In this document: positions 10,486-20,481 of the stretch, piece by piece | Numbering within the stretch: the stretch's first letter is position 1 | Layout: each line of letters opens with the position of its first letter | Assembly: GCF_003254505.1 (NCBI RefSeq) | Contig: NZ_QFYP01000001.1 | Span: forward strand, 976,001-1,040,000 | Source: Phenylobacterium hankyongense | GTDB lineage: Bacteria; Pseudomonadota; Alphaproteobacteria; Caulobacterales; Caulobacteraceae | Direction: 5' to 3' | Length of the DNA stretch: 64,000 bases | Translations under genes and position numbers: made by a program | Notes under the pieces: model-generated | What the model was told of the DNA's origin: nothing | Databases searched by the model: none | What the model saw: the letters and a program-made list of their open reading frames with translations, nothing else

Positions 10486-10776
10486 ATGATCCGGGACACC
10501 GCGGGCGAGAGCGCGCTCGATCTGGCCGCCAAGCGGCTGGAGCGGGCCGTCGCAATGCTGGAACATCGACTGGCGGAGCGGCTGAAGACCGCGGGCGCCG
10601 AGGCGGGCGGCCTGTTCGACCAGGACCGGGCCAAGCTGGCCGCCGAGCTGGACCAGGCCCGCGCCCGGGAGCGCGAGCTGGAGGCGGCCGGGGCCGAGGC
10701 CTCTGCGGCGCTAGGCCGCGCCATCCTGGAAATCCGCGCGGCGCTCAACGATGCGCCGCCGGCCGCGGAGCACTAG
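10486..10776 (+). CDS. DUF4164-like small coiled-coil protein
   Basis: 96 residues, nearly all predicted helix with heptad-like Leu/Ala spacing and many Arg, Glu and Ala, ending GRAILEIRAALND. Alphaproteobacterial proteins of this type (DUF4164) are found directly upstream of zapA, which is the arrangement here: the stop is 4 bases before zapA. The function is unknown; a structural link to the division protein ZapA is suggested only by context. I chose ATG 10486 with GGAG just upstream; GTG 10480 is an in-frame alternative adding two residues. Confidence 0.75.
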   Translation: MIRDTAGESALDLAAKRLERAVAMLEHRLAERLKTAGAEAGGLFDQDRAKLAAELDQARARERELEAAGAEASAALGRAILEIRAALNDAPPAAEH

Positions 10777-10780
10777 AGCC

Positions 10781-11113
10781 ATGTCGCAGATCACCATCGA
10801 CGTGAACGGCCGGCCCTACACCGTCGGCTGCGAGGACGGCCAGGAGCAGCACCTGCTGGAGCTGGCGCGGCTGTTCGACCGGCAGGTGCGGCAGGTCAGC
10901 CAGGACATGGGCCAATTGGGCGACACCCGGCTGTTCCTGATGGGCGCCCTTCTGCTGGCCGACGAGCTGGCGGATGCGCGCGGCCGGCTGACCAACGTGC
11001 AGGCCGAGCTCGCCCGCCTGCAATCCGAGCGCGCCCGGCTCGAGACCCGGGCCGTCTCGGCCCTGGAATCCGCCGCCAAGCGGATCGAGAAGCTCGCGGC
11101 CGAAGACGCCTGA
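10781..11113 (+). CDS. zapA: Cell division protein ZapA
   Basis: 110-residue protein that binds FtsZ polymers and promotes Z-ring bundling. The N-terminal globular domain MSQITIDVNGRPYTVGC and the following EEHLLELA-like stretch (QEQHLLELARLFD) are the ZapA hallmark, followed by a long C-terminal coiled coil from about residue 65. It starts 4 bases after the upstream coiled-coil gene. The ZapA / 6S RNA / 5-FTHF cyclo-ligase order is conserved across many proteobacteria and supports the call. Confidence 0.93.
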   Translation: MSQITIDVNGRPYTVGCEDGQEQHLLELARLFDRQVRQVSQDMGQLGDTRLFLMGALLLADELADARGRLTNVQAELARLQSERARLETRAVSALESAAKRIEKLAAEDA

Positions 11114-11189
11114 CGACGGCGCCCCGTCGCATCGCGCCCCGTCTGATCGCCGGGATCGCTTGAGAAGCAGGGCCGGGCGCACTACCTTA

Positions 11190-11352
11190 GGCGTCGGCGG
11201 GTCTGCTGCGGCCCTCGTCGAAGGCGACATATTCCAGCGACCTTAATTCACTCTAAGGGAGCTGTCCCTGCCTGGGATCGTGGTCCTGGGCACACGGCGC
11301 CCACCTGGTTAGCCAGGTCGAGGGAATGAAACAGTCCTTCACGGCTCTCGCG
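11190..11352 (+). ncRNA. ssrS: 6S RNA
   Basis: 6S RNA mimics an open promoter and binds the housekeeping RNA polymerase holoenzyme. The location between zapA and the 5-FTHF cyclo-ligase gene is the conserved ssrS site. The sequence supports a long closing stem: CCCTCG at 11212-11217 pairs with CGAGGG at 11319-11324, and CTG at 11203-11205 with CAG at 11332-11334, framing an internal bubble and an apical GGGATCGTGGTCCTGGG region. The ends are estimated from a typical length of about 160 nt and may be off by 10-15 bases. Confidence 0.85.
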
Positions 11353-11382
11353 GCGCCGCCACCCATTTCCTATAAGCCAGGC

Positions 11383-11952
11383 GTGAACTTGGTTACGGAC
11401 AAGACCGCCCTTCGAGCGCGCCTGCGCGACCGGCGCCGTCGGCTGGGGGCCGAGGTTCCGGGCGCCGCCGCCCGCGCCGCGGCCCTGCTGCCGCTGGAGC
11501 GCCTGCCGCCCTTCGCGGCGTTCAGCGGCTACTTTCCCCTGGGCACGGAGCTCGATCCGCGGCCGCTGATGCTGCGGCTGGCGGAGAACGGCGCGACGCC
11601 GTCGCTGCCGGTGGCGGTGAGCCGTGACGAGGCGCTGGAGTTCCGGCTCTGGGATCCGCGCGACGGGCTGGAGCCGGACTCCTTCGGCATCCCCTCGCCG
11701 CCGGCCTGGGCCGACGCCGTGGTCCCCGACCTGGTGATCGCCCCGGTGCTCGGCTTCGACCGCCTCGGCCATCGCCTGGGCCAGGGCGCCGGCCACTATG
11801 ACCGCACGCTGGCGAACCTTCGGGCGGCCCGGCCCGTTTTCGTGATCGGCCTCGCCTATTCCGGCCAGGAGGTCGACCGCCTGCCTGTCGAGCCGCACGA
11901 CCAGCGGCTCGACGCCATCCTGACCGAGACGGGCTATATCGAGGTCGGATAA
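11383..11952 (+). CDS. fthC: 5-formyltetrahydrofolate cyclo-ligase
   Basis: About 189 residues. Converts 5-formyl-THF to 5,10-methenyl-THF with ATP, recycling an inhibitory folate. The family motif GQGAGHYDRTL (about residues 128-138) and the preceding PVLGFDRLGHRLG are intact, and the N-terminal K-x-x-LR-x-R-(L) basic helix DKTALRARLRDRRR is present. I placed the start at GTG 11383; an in-frame ATG at 11326 would lie inside the 3' arm of the 6S RNA and add a non-conserved leader. The downstream phosphoesterase starts 9 bases after the stop, so they are cotranscribed. Confidence 0.9.
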   Translation: MNLVTDKTALRARLRDRRRRLGAEVPGAAARAAALLPLERLPPFAAFSGYFPLGTELDPRPLMLRLAENGATPSLPVAVSRDEALEFRLWDPRDGLEPDSFGIPSPPAWADAVVPDLVIAPVLGFDRLGHRLGQGAGHYDRTLANLRAARPVFVIGLAYSGQEVDRLPVEPHDQRLDAILTETGYIEVG

Positions 11953-11961
11953 GGACACCGG

Positions 11962-12801
11962 ATGCGCTTTGCTTTCTTTGGGGATGTGGTCGGCCGCTCG
12001 GGCCGCGAGGGCCTGGCCGAGCACCTGCCGGGCCTGCGCCGGCGCCTGGGCCTGGAGTTCGTGATCGTCAACGCGGAGAACGCGGCCGCCGGGTTCGGCA
12101 TCACCGAGGCCACGGCCCGCGAGCTGTTCGACGCCGGCGCCGACTGCCTGACGCTCGGCAATCACTCCTGGGACCAGAAGGAGGCGCTGACCTACATCGT
12201 CCGCGAGCCGCGGCTGATCCGCCCCGCCAACTATTCGGCCTTCTCCGATGCGCCCGGCCGCGGCGCGCAGCTGTTCGAGACCGACTCCGGCAAGCGGATC
12301 CTGGTGATCAACGTGCTGGGCCGCGTGAACATGGACGCCCTGGACGACCCGTTCGCCGCCGTCGACCGGGAGCTGGAGGCCGCGCCGCTGGGCGCCGTCG
12401 CCGACGCGGTGGTGGTCGACATCCACGCCGAGGCCACCTCCGAGAAGATGGCCATGGGCCACTTCTGCGACGGGCGCGCGAGCCTGGTGGTGGGCACCCA
12501 CACCCATGTGCCGACCGCCGATTGCCAGATCCTGCCGGGCGGCGCCGGCTACCAGACCGACGCCGGCGCCTGCGCCGACTACGACAGCGTCATCGGCAAC
12601 CAGAAGGAAGAGCCGCTCAGGCGCTTCACCACCCGCATCTCCGGCGGCCGCTACAAGCCCGCCGAGGGTCCGGCCACCATCTGCGGGGTGTTCGTGGAGA
12701 CCGACAACGCCACCGGCCTGGCGCGCCGGATCGAGCCGATCCGCGTCGGCGGCAGGCTGTCCCAGCACGTGCCCGCGGTGGAAGTCCTCGCCGCCGGCTA
12801 G
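11962..12801 (+). CDS. YmdB-type metallophosphoesterase (TIGR00282 family)
   Basis: 279-residue dinuclear-metal phosphoesterase. Members such as B. subtilis YmdB hydrolyse cyclic nucleotides in vitro. Metal-binding motifs in order are FGDVVGRSGRE (N-terminus), VNAENAAAGFG, LGNHSWDQKE, DIHAEATSEK and GTHTHVPTAD, all with the expected Asp, Asn and His. It follows the cyclo-ligase gene by 9 bases. The stop overlaps that of the convergent EF-hand gene by 4 bases. The physiological substrate here is unknown. Confidence 0.92.
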   Translation: MRFAFFGDVVGRSGREGLAEHLPGLRRRLGLEFVIVNAENAAAGFGITEATARELFDAGADCLTLGNHSWDQKEALTYIVREPRLIRPANYSAFSDAPGRGAQLFETDSGKRILVINVLGRVNMDALDDPFAAVDRELEAAPLGAVADAVVVDIHAEATSEKMAMGHFCDGRASLVVGTHTHVPTADCQILPGGAGYQTDAGACADYDSVIGNQKEEPLRRFTTRISGGRYKPAEGPATICGVFVETDNATGLARRIEPIRVGGRLSQHVPAVEVLAAG

Positions 12802-13547
12802 GAGCTCGCCGGCTCGGCTTTCGCCTTCCGCGGCGGCCTGAGGCTTTCGCGCGTCAGCCGCCCGGTCTTGTCGTGATCCAGCAGGCTGAAGCGGCGATCG
12901 GTGGCGCGCATCCACTCGTCCAGCGTCACCTTCCCGTCCACGTCGGCGTCCGCTGCGCTGACGGGCTCCGGCTCATTGATCAGCGAATAGCGCGCCGCGC
13001 CCTCGTGGCCCGCGCCGATCGGCGCAGGCGACGCGTCCTGGCCCCCACCTCCTGCGCCGCCAGCCCCGCCGCCGCCGCGACCGCCCATGCCGCCGCCGCC
13101 CATGCCGCCGCGACCGCCACCGCGACCGCGCCCCCCGCCGCCGCCGCCTTTGTCCCCGCTGCTCGAAGGCTGCCGGGCGCCGGCGGCCGAAGGGGCGTCA
13201 TCGAAGCTGAAGCGGGTGATCTCCGGAACGACGTCGTGCTCGTAGGCCTGGGCCTCGAAGCCGTCGATCTTGCCGTCGCCGTTGGCGTCGAGCTCCTTGA
13301 AGAACCGCAGCGCGTCGGCGCGGAACTCGGCCGCGCTCACCGCGCCGTCATGATCAGTGTCGGCGTTGTAGAGCCAGGCGTTGAAGCCGTCGTGGCCCCG
13401 GAACGGCTCGCCCGAGGGGCTGATGAACAGCTGGGCGTGCGGCGGCTGCCCCTCGCCCGGAGGCTGGGCCGCGGCACCCCAGGCCAGGACGGTCGCGGCG
13501 CCGCTCACCAGGAGCATGCGGAACAGGGGCCGTGGGGCATAGGTCAT
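12798..13547 (-). CDS. Secreted EF-hand protein with glycine-rich linker
   Basis: 249 residues beginning MTYAPRPLFRMLLVSGAATVLAWGAAAQ written as a basic N-region plus hydrophobic core with an AxA-type cleavage site, i.e. a signal peptide. Four EF-hand loops are visible: DTDHDGAVSAAE and DANGDGKIDGFE in the first half, DADVDGKVTLDE and DHDKTGRLTRES in the second. The last has Thr in place of a metal-ligand Asp and Ser at position 12 instead of Glu, so it is probably weak. Between the pairs lies a stretch of about 40 residues made almost only of Gly, Arg and Met. A calcium-binding periplasmic or extracellular role is inferred. An open frame continues upstream, but the signal peptide decides the start. 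Confidence 0.82.
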   Translation of the reverse strand: MTYAPRPLFRMLLVSGAATVLAWGAAAQPPGEGQPPHAQLFISPSGEPFRGHDGFNAWLYNADTDHDGAVSAAEFRADALRFFKELDANGDGKIDGFEAQAYEHDVVPEITRFSFDDAPSAAGARQPSSSGDKGGGGGGRGRGGGRGGMGGGGMGGRGGGGAGGAGGGGQDASPAPIGAGHEGAARYSLINEPEPVSAADADVDGKVTLDEWMRATDRRFSLLDHDKTGRLTRESLRPPRKAKAEPASS

Positions 13548-13640
13548 GCGGGGAGCTTGACCGTGCGCTGGGGCCGAAATGCGCCGGTTGCGTGTCGCGG
13601 ACGAAACGCCTGTACTGCCGGGCTTGAACGGAGGAGCCCG

Positions 13641-14003
13641 ATGCTCGCCAAACTGGTCGTCCGCGCGATCTTCGCCGCCGTGGGGCTGTGGCTGTCGTCC
13701 AGGCTGGTCGCCGGCGTGCACTTCAGCAACGTCGGATCGCTGATCGCCGCCGCCCTGCTGCTGGGGATCGTCAACGCCTTCGTGCGGCCGGTGGTGTTCG
13801 TGCTCACCCTGCCGCTCACCATCGTCACCCTGGGCCTGTTCCTGCTGGTGGTGAACGCCGCGATGATCGGCCTCGTCGCCATGCTGCTGGGCGGCTTCCA
13901 GGTCCACGGCCTGGTCCCTGGAATCCTGGCCGCCATCGTCACCGGCGTCGTCAGCTGGATCGGCCACCTGGTCCTGCGCGACGACCGCGGCCGCCGCCGC
14001 TGA
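13641..14003 (+). CDS. Phage holin family (PF04020-type, YvlD-like) small membrane protein
   Basis: 120 residues with four hydrophobic helices separated by short turns (about 3-20, 31-48, 52-78, 88-112). The motif GIVNAFVRPVVFVLTLPLTIVTLG, written here in two pieces GIVNAFVRPV and LTLPLTIVTLGLF, is the hallmark of the phage_holin_4_2 family found in many bacterial chromosomes without any phage. The function is unknown. The start has GGAGGAG seven bases upstream. No other phage gene is near, so a prophage origin is not suggested. Confidence 0.85.
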   Translation: MLAKLVVRAIFAAVGLWLSSRLVAGVHFSNVGSLIAAALLLGIVNAFVRPVVFVLTLPLTIVTLGLFLLVVNAAMIGLVAMLLGGFQVHGLVPGILAAIVTGVVSWIGHLVLRDDRGRRR

Positions 14004-14011
14004 GCCCCATA

Positions 14012-14041
14012 GAAAAAGGGCGGGGCCTTGCGGCCCCGCCC
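14012..14041 (-). terminator. Rho-independent terminator of groESL
   Basis: A 10-bp perfect stem (GGGCGGGGCC at 14018-14027 and GGCCCCGCCC at 14032-14041) with a TTGC loop. Read on the reverse strand, the stem is followed by TTTTTCT, a classic intrinsic terminator placed 27 bases after the groEL stop. For forward transcripts of the holin-family gene it would give a hairpin without a U tract. Confidence 0.9.
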
Positions 14042-14067
14042 TCGATCTTCTGGTCGGTGGACGTGGA

Positions 14068-15756
<1,689 letters not shown>

Positions 15757-15764
15757 TCAGTCGC

Positions 15765-16076
15765 TTAGGCGGCCTTGGCGGCGCGATCGGCATCGAGCAC
15801 GCCCAGGATGTCGCTTTCCTTCATGATCAGCAGGTCCTGACCGTCGAGCTTGACCTCGGTGCCGGACCACTTGCCGAACAGAATGCGGTCGCCCGCCTTC
15901 ACGTCCAGCGGCTGGACCTTGCCGCTCTCGTCGCGCGCGCCGGGGCCGGTGGCGATCACTTCGCCTTCCTGCGGCTTTTCCTTCGCGGTGTCGGGGATGA
16001 TGATCCCGCCCCGGGTCTTTTCTTCTTCCTCGACACGCTTGACGAGGACGCGATCTCCCAGAGGACGAAACGCCAT
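15765..16076 (-). CDS. groES: 10 kDa co-chaperonin GroES
   Basis: 103-residue co-chaperonin lid of GroEL. It starts [21 protein letters not shown]. The mobile loop [16 protein letters not shown] (about 20-35) is present and the end carries the usual ILGVL. It is the first gene of the groES-groEL operon. The ATG at 16074-16076 is preceded by GGAGAAAG at good spacing. Upstream lie a CIRCE operator and a plausible promoter. Confidence 0.98.
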   Translation of the reverse strand: MAFRPLGDRVLVKRVEEEEKTRGGIIIPDTAKEKPQEGEVIATGPGARDESGKVQPLDVKAGDRILFGKWSGTEVKLDGQDLLIMKESDILGVLDADRAAKAA

Positions 16077-16138
16077 GATGCTCTTTCTCCGTTCAAAACG
16101 GCTGGAATGGTGGTGACGGTGCGCCGAAGGGCCACATG

Positions 16139-16165
16139 TTAGCAGTCGCAGCCCTTGAGTGCTAA
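16139..16165 (-). promoter_or_regulatory. CIRCE operator (HrcA binding site)
   Basis: Inverted repeat TTAGCAGTC-N9-GAGTGCTAA on the forward strand, with one mismatch (G for C) to the consensus TTAGCACTC-N9-GAGTGCTAA. It lies about 62 bases upstream of groES, just downstream of the proposed -10, where bound HrcA represses groESL until heat shock. Confidence 0.93.
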
Positions 16166-16175
16166 CGTCGTCGGG

Positions 16176-16204
16176 GACGTAAGAAAGCTGCGGCCGGGAG
16201 TCAA
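16176..16204 (-). promoter_or_regulatory. Probable groESL promoter
   Basis: On the reverse strand TTGACT (16199-16204) and TACGTC (16176-16181) are separated by 17 bases, placing the start site at about 16169, immediately before the CIRCE. The -35 also fits the CTTGA core of alphaproteobacterial sigma-32 promoters, so either factor could use it. Confidence 0.5.
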
Positions 16205-16310
16205 GGCGGCGGCGCACGATCCCAGGGAACCCAAACGCCCCAAAAAACGTTCGGAACCTTGGCCGTACCTCCGTCGTTCTATCCTGGGTTGGGATGCGAT
16301 GGGGTGCGAG

Positions 16311-17528
16311 ATGGCTCTGCAAACCATGCTGCGCAAGGTGATCCGCGAGGGTGACCTCACGGTCCGGCTTCCGGGCGGCGACAGGCTGACCGCCGGCGAC
16401 GGCTCCGGGCCGCCGGTCGAGATCGAAATCACCTCGGCGCGATGGGCCGGCAGGATCGCCGCCAATCCCTCCATGGCCGTCGGCGAGGCCTACATGGACG
16501 GCGGCCTGGTCCTGAGGCGCGGCGGCGTCTACGACTTCGTCGACCTGATCGGCCGCAACGCCAAGTATCGGCCGCTGAAGCGCGCCGGCCCGCTGTCGCG
16601 CTGGTGGCTGGACCGGCGGCTGCAGGCCAATGCGCGGGCGGCCTCGCGCCGCAACGTCGCCCACCACTACGACCTGTCGGTGGACTTCTACCGCCGCTTC
16701 CTCGACCCCGACCTGCAGTATTCCTGCGCCTATTTCCCCCGTCCCGACGCCAGCCTTGAGGAAGCCCAGGTCGCCAAGAAGCGCCACCTGGCCGCCAAGC
16801 TGATGCTGGGCGCCGGCCAGAAGGTGCTGGACATCGGCTGCGGCTGGGGCGGCCTCGGGCTGACCCTGGCCCAGGAGAGCGAGGCGCAGGTGGACGGGAT
16901 CACCCTGTCGACCGAACAGCTCGCCACCGCCCAGGCCCGCGCCGAGGCGGCGGGGCTGTCGGGCCGCGCGCGGTTCTCGCTCACCGACTACCGCGACGTC
17001 GCCGGCCCCTACGACCGCATCGTCTCGGTGGGCATGTTCGAGCATGTCGGGCGGCCCAACTTCCAGACCTATTTCGACCAGGTGTCGCGGCTCCTGAAGG
17101 ACGACGGCGTGGCGGTGGTCCACTCCATCGGCCGCTACGACGGGCCGGGCTTCACCCAGCCGTGGATCGCCAAGTACATCTTCCCGGGCGGCTACATCCC
17201 GGCGCTTTCCGAGGTGCTGTCGGCGGTCGAGCGGGCGGGCCTGGTGGTCACCGACATCGAGTTCCTGCGCCTGCACTACGCCGAGACCCTGCGCTGCTGG
17301 CGCGAGCGGTTCGAGGCCCAGCGGGCCGAGATCGCCAGGCTCTACGACGAGCGGTTCTGCCGGATGTGGGAGTTCTATCTCTGCGTCAGCGAGATCGCCT
17401 TCCGCTACCGCGGCCACATGGTCTTCCAGCTGCAACTCGCCAAGCGCATCGACGCCGTGCCGCTGACCCGCGACTACATCGGCGAGACGGAGCGGCGGAT
17501 GGCCGAGCCGGCCCGCCGGGTCGCCTGA
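16311..17528 (+). CDS. cfa: Cyclopropane-fatty-acyl-phospholipid synthase family protein
   Basis: 405-residue SAM-dependent enzyme that methylenates cis double bonds of membrane phospholipid acyl chains. The SAM-binding motif [13 protein letters not shown] is near residue 172. Family segments [25 protein letters not shown] and SVGMFEHVG, and the late bicarbonate/active-site region RCWRERFE, are present. I chose ATG 16311 after GGGGTGCGAG; an in-frame ATG 12 bases upstream is possible. The coding frame stays open further upstream but through the CIRCE region, which cannot be coding. It is divergent from groES. Confidence 0.93.
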   Translation: MALQTMLRKVIREGDLTVRLPGGDRLTAGDGSGPPVEIEITSARWAGRIAANPSMAVGEAYMDGGLVLRRGGVYDFVDLIGRNAKYRPLKRAGPLSRWWLDRRLQANARAASRRNVAHHYDLSVDFYRRFLDPDLQYSCAYFPRPDASLEEAQVAKKRHLAAKLMLGAGQKVLDIGCGWGGLGLTLAQESEAQVDGITLSTEQLATAQARAEAAGLSGRARFSLTDYRDVAGPYDRIVSVGMFEHVGRPNFQTYFDQVSRLLKDDGVAVVHSIGRYDGPGFTQPWIAKYIFPGGYIPALSEVLSAVERAGLVVTDIEFLRLHYAETLRCWRERFEAQRAEIARLYDERFCRMWEFYLCVSEIAFRYRGHMVFQLQLAKRIDAVPLTRDYIGETERRMAEPARRVA

Positions 17529-17610
17529 GCTGTTTACGCTGGAGGGGCGTTAGCGCCGCCGCTAGGGTTCTCGCGAAGGACGACCACAAGATCCCTGGAG
17601 AAAACGCCCG

Positions 17611-18024
17611 ATGCGACGCGCCCTCGTGCTAGCCGCCCTGACCACCCTCGCCGTCGCCGGCTCCGCCGCGGCCGAGACCTGGACCAAGTTCGCCGACGTC
17701 GGCAACGGCACCCAGTGGTCCTACGACTCCGACTACACCTACAAGGACAAGCAGTCCGGCCGCCTGGTGGTCATGCAGGCGATCTCCAAGCCGGAAGCCA
17801 AGCTCGGCCCCTCGGGCCCGGGCAAGGCGGACGGCGTCGGCAGCGTGGTGGCCATCGACTGCGGGGCCAAGACCATGATCTCCGTGGGCTCCTACACGCC
17901 GTCCAAGCCGCTGGAGATCCCCGACGGCTGGCGCGCCGGGGCGCCGAAGAAGGTGGTCGGCGCGGAGAACGTGGCGCTCGCCGCGGCCGTCTGCCCGCAC
18001 GTCGACCACGTGCCGGTGAAGTAG
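17611..18024 (+). CDS. Small secreted protein of unknown function
   Basis: 137 residues with a clear Sec signal peptide (MRRALVLAALTTLAVAGSAAAE, cleavage after AAA, shown here as the first 21-22 residues). The mature part contains WTKFADVGNGTQWSYDSD and two Cys (VAIDCGAKT and AAVCPHVD) that could form a disulfide. The beta-rich pattern and the opening W-x-x-x-x-x-x-x-G-x-x-x-Y-D resemble the surface-adhesin E-like small secreted proteins common in Proteobacteria, but the match is only suggestive. It is preceded by GGAGAAA. Confidence 0.7.
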   Translation: MRRALVLAALTTLAVAGSAAAETWTKFADVGNGTQWSYDSDYTYKDKQSGRLVVMQAISKPEAKLGPSGPGKADGVGSVVAIDCGAKTMISVGSYTPSKPLEIPDGWRAGAPKKVVGAENVALAAAVCPHVDHVPVK

Positions 18025-18083
18025 GCCCGCACCTTTCCAAAGCTTAACTGGAAGTCGCCGTCCCGGGCGCCCATATCCGGCCC

Positions 18084-18179
18084 ATGGGGCGGTGGCTGAA
18101 ACTGATTCCGGCGCTGGCGGCGCTCGCACTGGCGAGCGCGATGATCGCCATGAGCGCGACGCACCGGCTGTTCTCCTGA
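18084..18179 (+). CDS. Possible 31-residue single-helix membrane peptide
   Basis: ATG 18084 to TGA 18179 encodes MGRWLKLIPALAALALASAM followed by IAMSATHRLFS: a basic N-terminus, one hydrophobic helix and a basic tail. It lies 59 bases after the secreted-protein gene on the same strand. No strong ribosome site is seen and there is no recognisable family, so this is a weak call based on composition and frame only. Confidence 0.3.
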   Translation: MGRWLKLIPALAALALASAMIAMSATHRLFS

Positions 18180-18420
18180 GCTGACCGCCGTGGCGCGGAC
18201 GACCGCGCTGTCGCCCGATCCCGCTGGCAGATCGAGACGGCTCCGCCCGGCCTGCCGGGCCGCCGGCCAGGGAGCTGCGGGCCGGACGATGAAACGCTTG
18301 TTTGATTTCCGCTGAATATGCGCCAAAGCTGGCGGCCTGCTTTTTCGGAGGCGGCGCCACGCGCGGGGTCCAGGCGGCTTCGTGGCCTCGGCCCGCCGGA
18401 GATGACCTGGGAGTGACCCG

Positions 18421-19740
18421 ATGACGATGACCGCGGACCGGCCGGACTCCGGCTTCAAACTGGACCCGAGCGACCAGCTCAACGACCTGCGGATGTCCGC
18501 CAAGGCGCTGCCGCTGCTGGAGCACGTGAAGCGCTTCATCCGGGAAACCGTCGAGCCGATGTCCGAGGAGTTCCATCGCCTGGGCGAAGGCTGGACGGAC
18601 ATCTGGAGCTATGCGCCCGGCCAGCTGGAGGTCTTGGAAGCGGCCAAGGACAAGGCCAAGGCCGAGGGGCTGTGGAACTTCTTCCTGCCGAACGCCGAAA
18701 CCGGCGAAGGCCTGTCCAACCTCGACTACGCCTACATCGCCGTCGAGCTGGGCAAGAACCGGCTGGCGTCCGAGACCATGAACTGCGCCGCGCCCGACAC
18801 CGGCAACATGGAAGTCCTCGAGCGCGTCGGCACGCCCGAGCAGAAGGAGCGCTGGCTGAAGCCCCTGCTGGAAGGCAAGATCCGCTCGGCCTTCGCCATG
18901 ACCGAGGTGAACGCCGCCTCCTCCGACGCCAAGAACGTCAACACCCGCGCCACCCTGGTGGGCGACGAGTACGTCATCAACGGCGAGAAGCACTACATTT
19001 CCGGCGCCGGCGACCCGCGCTGCAAGATCATGATCACCATGGTCCAGACCAGCCCGGACGGCCCGCCGTCCCTGCGCCAGTCGCAGATCCTGGTGCCCAC
19101 CGACGCCCCCGGGGTGAAGATCGTAGGGCCCATGTGCGTGTTCGGCGACCCGGACGCTCCGCACGGCCACATGCACATCATCTTCGACAACGTCCGCGTG
19201 CCGAAGGAGAACATGCTGCTGGGCGAAGGCCGTGGCTTCGAGATCTCGCAACTGCGCCTCGGCCCCGGCCGGATCCACCACTGCATGCGCGCGATCGGCT
19301 CGGCCGAGAAGGCGCTCGACCTGATGGTGACCCGCGGCCTGACCCGCGAGGCGTTCGGCAAGCCGATCATCCAGCTGGGCGGCAATATCGAGATCGTCAG
19401 CCGCGCCCGCATCGAGATCGAGGCCATGCGCCTGATGGTGCTGAAGGCCGCCAAGGCCATGGACGTCCTCGGCAACCAGGAAGCCCGGGTCTGGATCCAC
19501 ATGGTCAAGGCCATGGTGCCCGAGCGGGTCTGTCAGATCATCGACCAGGCGATCCAGATGCACGGCGCGCTGGGCGTCAGCCAGAAGACCCCGCTGGCCC
19601 GGATGTACACCTCCACCCGCACCCTGCGGATCGCCGACGGGCCGGACGAGGTCCACCACATGGTGGTGGGCCGCAACGAGCTGCGGCAATACCGCGAGGC
19701 GCCTAGCGACCCCTCCATGGCCGCCGTGTTCCGGAGCTAG
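18421..19740 (+). CDS. Acyl-CoA dehydrogenase, ACAD10/11-like
   Basis: 439-residue FAD flavoprotein that introduces a 2,3-double bond into acyl-CoA and passes electrons to ETF. The substrate/FAD motif FAMTEVNAASSDAKN (about residues 159-173) is the ACAD11-type variant with Ala-Ser-Ser-Asp. Later motifs TREAFGKPIIQLGG and IQMHGALGVSQ plus RIADGPDEVHH near 400-410 complete the fold. Chain-length specificity is unknown. GGGAGTGACCCG precedes the ATG. The 240 bases before it hold no gene I can support. ETF genes are further right at 45.9-47.6 kb. Confidence 0.92.
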   Translation: MTMTADRPDSGFKLDPSDQLNDLRMSAKALPLLEHVKRFIRETVEPMSEEFHRLGEGWTDIWSYAPGQLEVLEAAKDKAKAEGLWNFFLPNAETGEGLSNLDYAYIAVELGKNRLASETMNCAAPDTGNMEVLERVGTPEQKERWLKPLLEGKIRSAFAMTEVNAASSDAKNVNTRATLVGDEYVINGEKHYISGAGDPRCKIMITMVQTSPDGPPSLRQSQILVPTDAPGVKIVGPMCVFGDPDAPHGHMHIIFDNVRVPKENMLLGEGRGFEISQLRLGPGRIHHCMRAIGSAEKALDLMVTRGLTREAFGKPIIQLGGNIEIVSRARIEIEAMRLMVLKAAKAMDVLGNQEARVWIHMVKAMVPERVCQIIDQAIQMHGALGVSQKTPLARMYTSTRTLRIADGPDEVHHMVVGRNELRQYREAPSDPSMAAVFRS

Positions 19741-19803
19741 CCGGACCAGGCGCAGCTTGGCCATGGCGCGACCGGGGCTGCGGGTGTAAGCCGCCCCGGT
19801 CGA

Positions 19804-20325
19804 ATGAGCTCAAGCTTCCGCATAAGGCGCCTCGACCCCGCCGAGGCGCGCAGGGCCGCGCCGGCGCTCGCCGGCGTGCTGCTCGACTGCGTGGCCGCCG
19901 GCGCTTCCGTCAGCTTCATGGCCGACCTCACCCGGGACGCTGCGGAGGCGTTCTGGCGCGAGGTGGCGGAGGCGACCGACGGTCGGGCCCTGCTGGTCGC
20001 CGAGGACGACACGGGCGTGTTCGGGACCGTCCAGGTGGTCCCCGCCTGGTCGCCGAACCAGCCGCACCGCGCCGATATCGCCAAGCTGCTGGTGCATCGG
20101 CGTGGGCGCAACCGCGGCGTCGGCCAGGCGCTGATGGCCGCCGCCGAAGCCGCCGCCCGCGACCTGGGCCGCACCGTGCTGATGCTCGACACCATCACCG
20201 GCGAGGCGGGCGAGCGGCTCTACGCCCGCATGGGCTGGGTGCGGGTCGGCGAGATCCCCGATTTCGCCCTGATGCCCGACGGCCGGCCCGCGGCCACCAC
20301 CATCTTCTACAAGGCGCTGGGCTGA
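19804..20325 (+). CDS. GNAT family N-acetyltransferase
   Basis: 173 residues of the Gcn5-related acetyltransferase fold. The acetyl-CoA pyrophosphate loop appears as KLLVHRRGRNRGVGQALM (about residues 98-115), followed by the helix AEAAARDLGRTVLMLDTITG and the C-terminal LYARMGWVRVGEIPDF strand pattern. The substrate is unknown. It starts 63 bases after the acyl-CoA dehydrogenase stop and could be cotranscribed with it. Confidence 0.9.
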   Translation: MSSSFRIRRLDPAEARRAAPALAGVLLDCVAAGASVSFMADLTRDAAEAFWREVAEATDGRALLVAEDDTGVFGTVQVVPAWSPNQPHRADIAKLLVHRRGRNRGVGQALMAAAEAAARDLGRTVLMLDTITGEAGERLYARMGWVRVGEIPDFALMPDGRPAATTIFYKALG

Positions 20326-20481
20326 TGCGTTCCGCTCGCCCGGCCCTCCCCCGTCCGACCGGAGACCGCCGCCGCGGTCCGGCGGGCGGCTCGTCCTTGC
20401 GCACGGTGCGCAGCGGATCCGCGGACGAGGGGGCCTGTGCCCCCCTCGCGAGGCGGATCGCAACCCTGGAGGACTTCCATC

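Noticed and set aside
11326..11382. Upstream ATG for 5-FTHF cyclo-ligase
   Set aside because: It lies in the 3' arm of the 6S RNA and adds a non-conserved leader; the GTG at 11383 fits the family length.
11248..12915. Reverse frame across fthC and the YmdB-like gene
   Set aside because: Antisense to genes with intact catalytic motifs; also crosses the 6S RNA.
13641..14003. Prophage remnant suggested by the holin-family gene
   Set aside because: The family is common in chromosomes and no other phage gene is near.
18180..18420. A gene in the 241 bases before the acyl-CoA dehydrogenase
   Set aside because: Only short frames without ribosome site or hydrophobic pattern; a CCCGGC/GCCGGG hairpin is present but without T tract.
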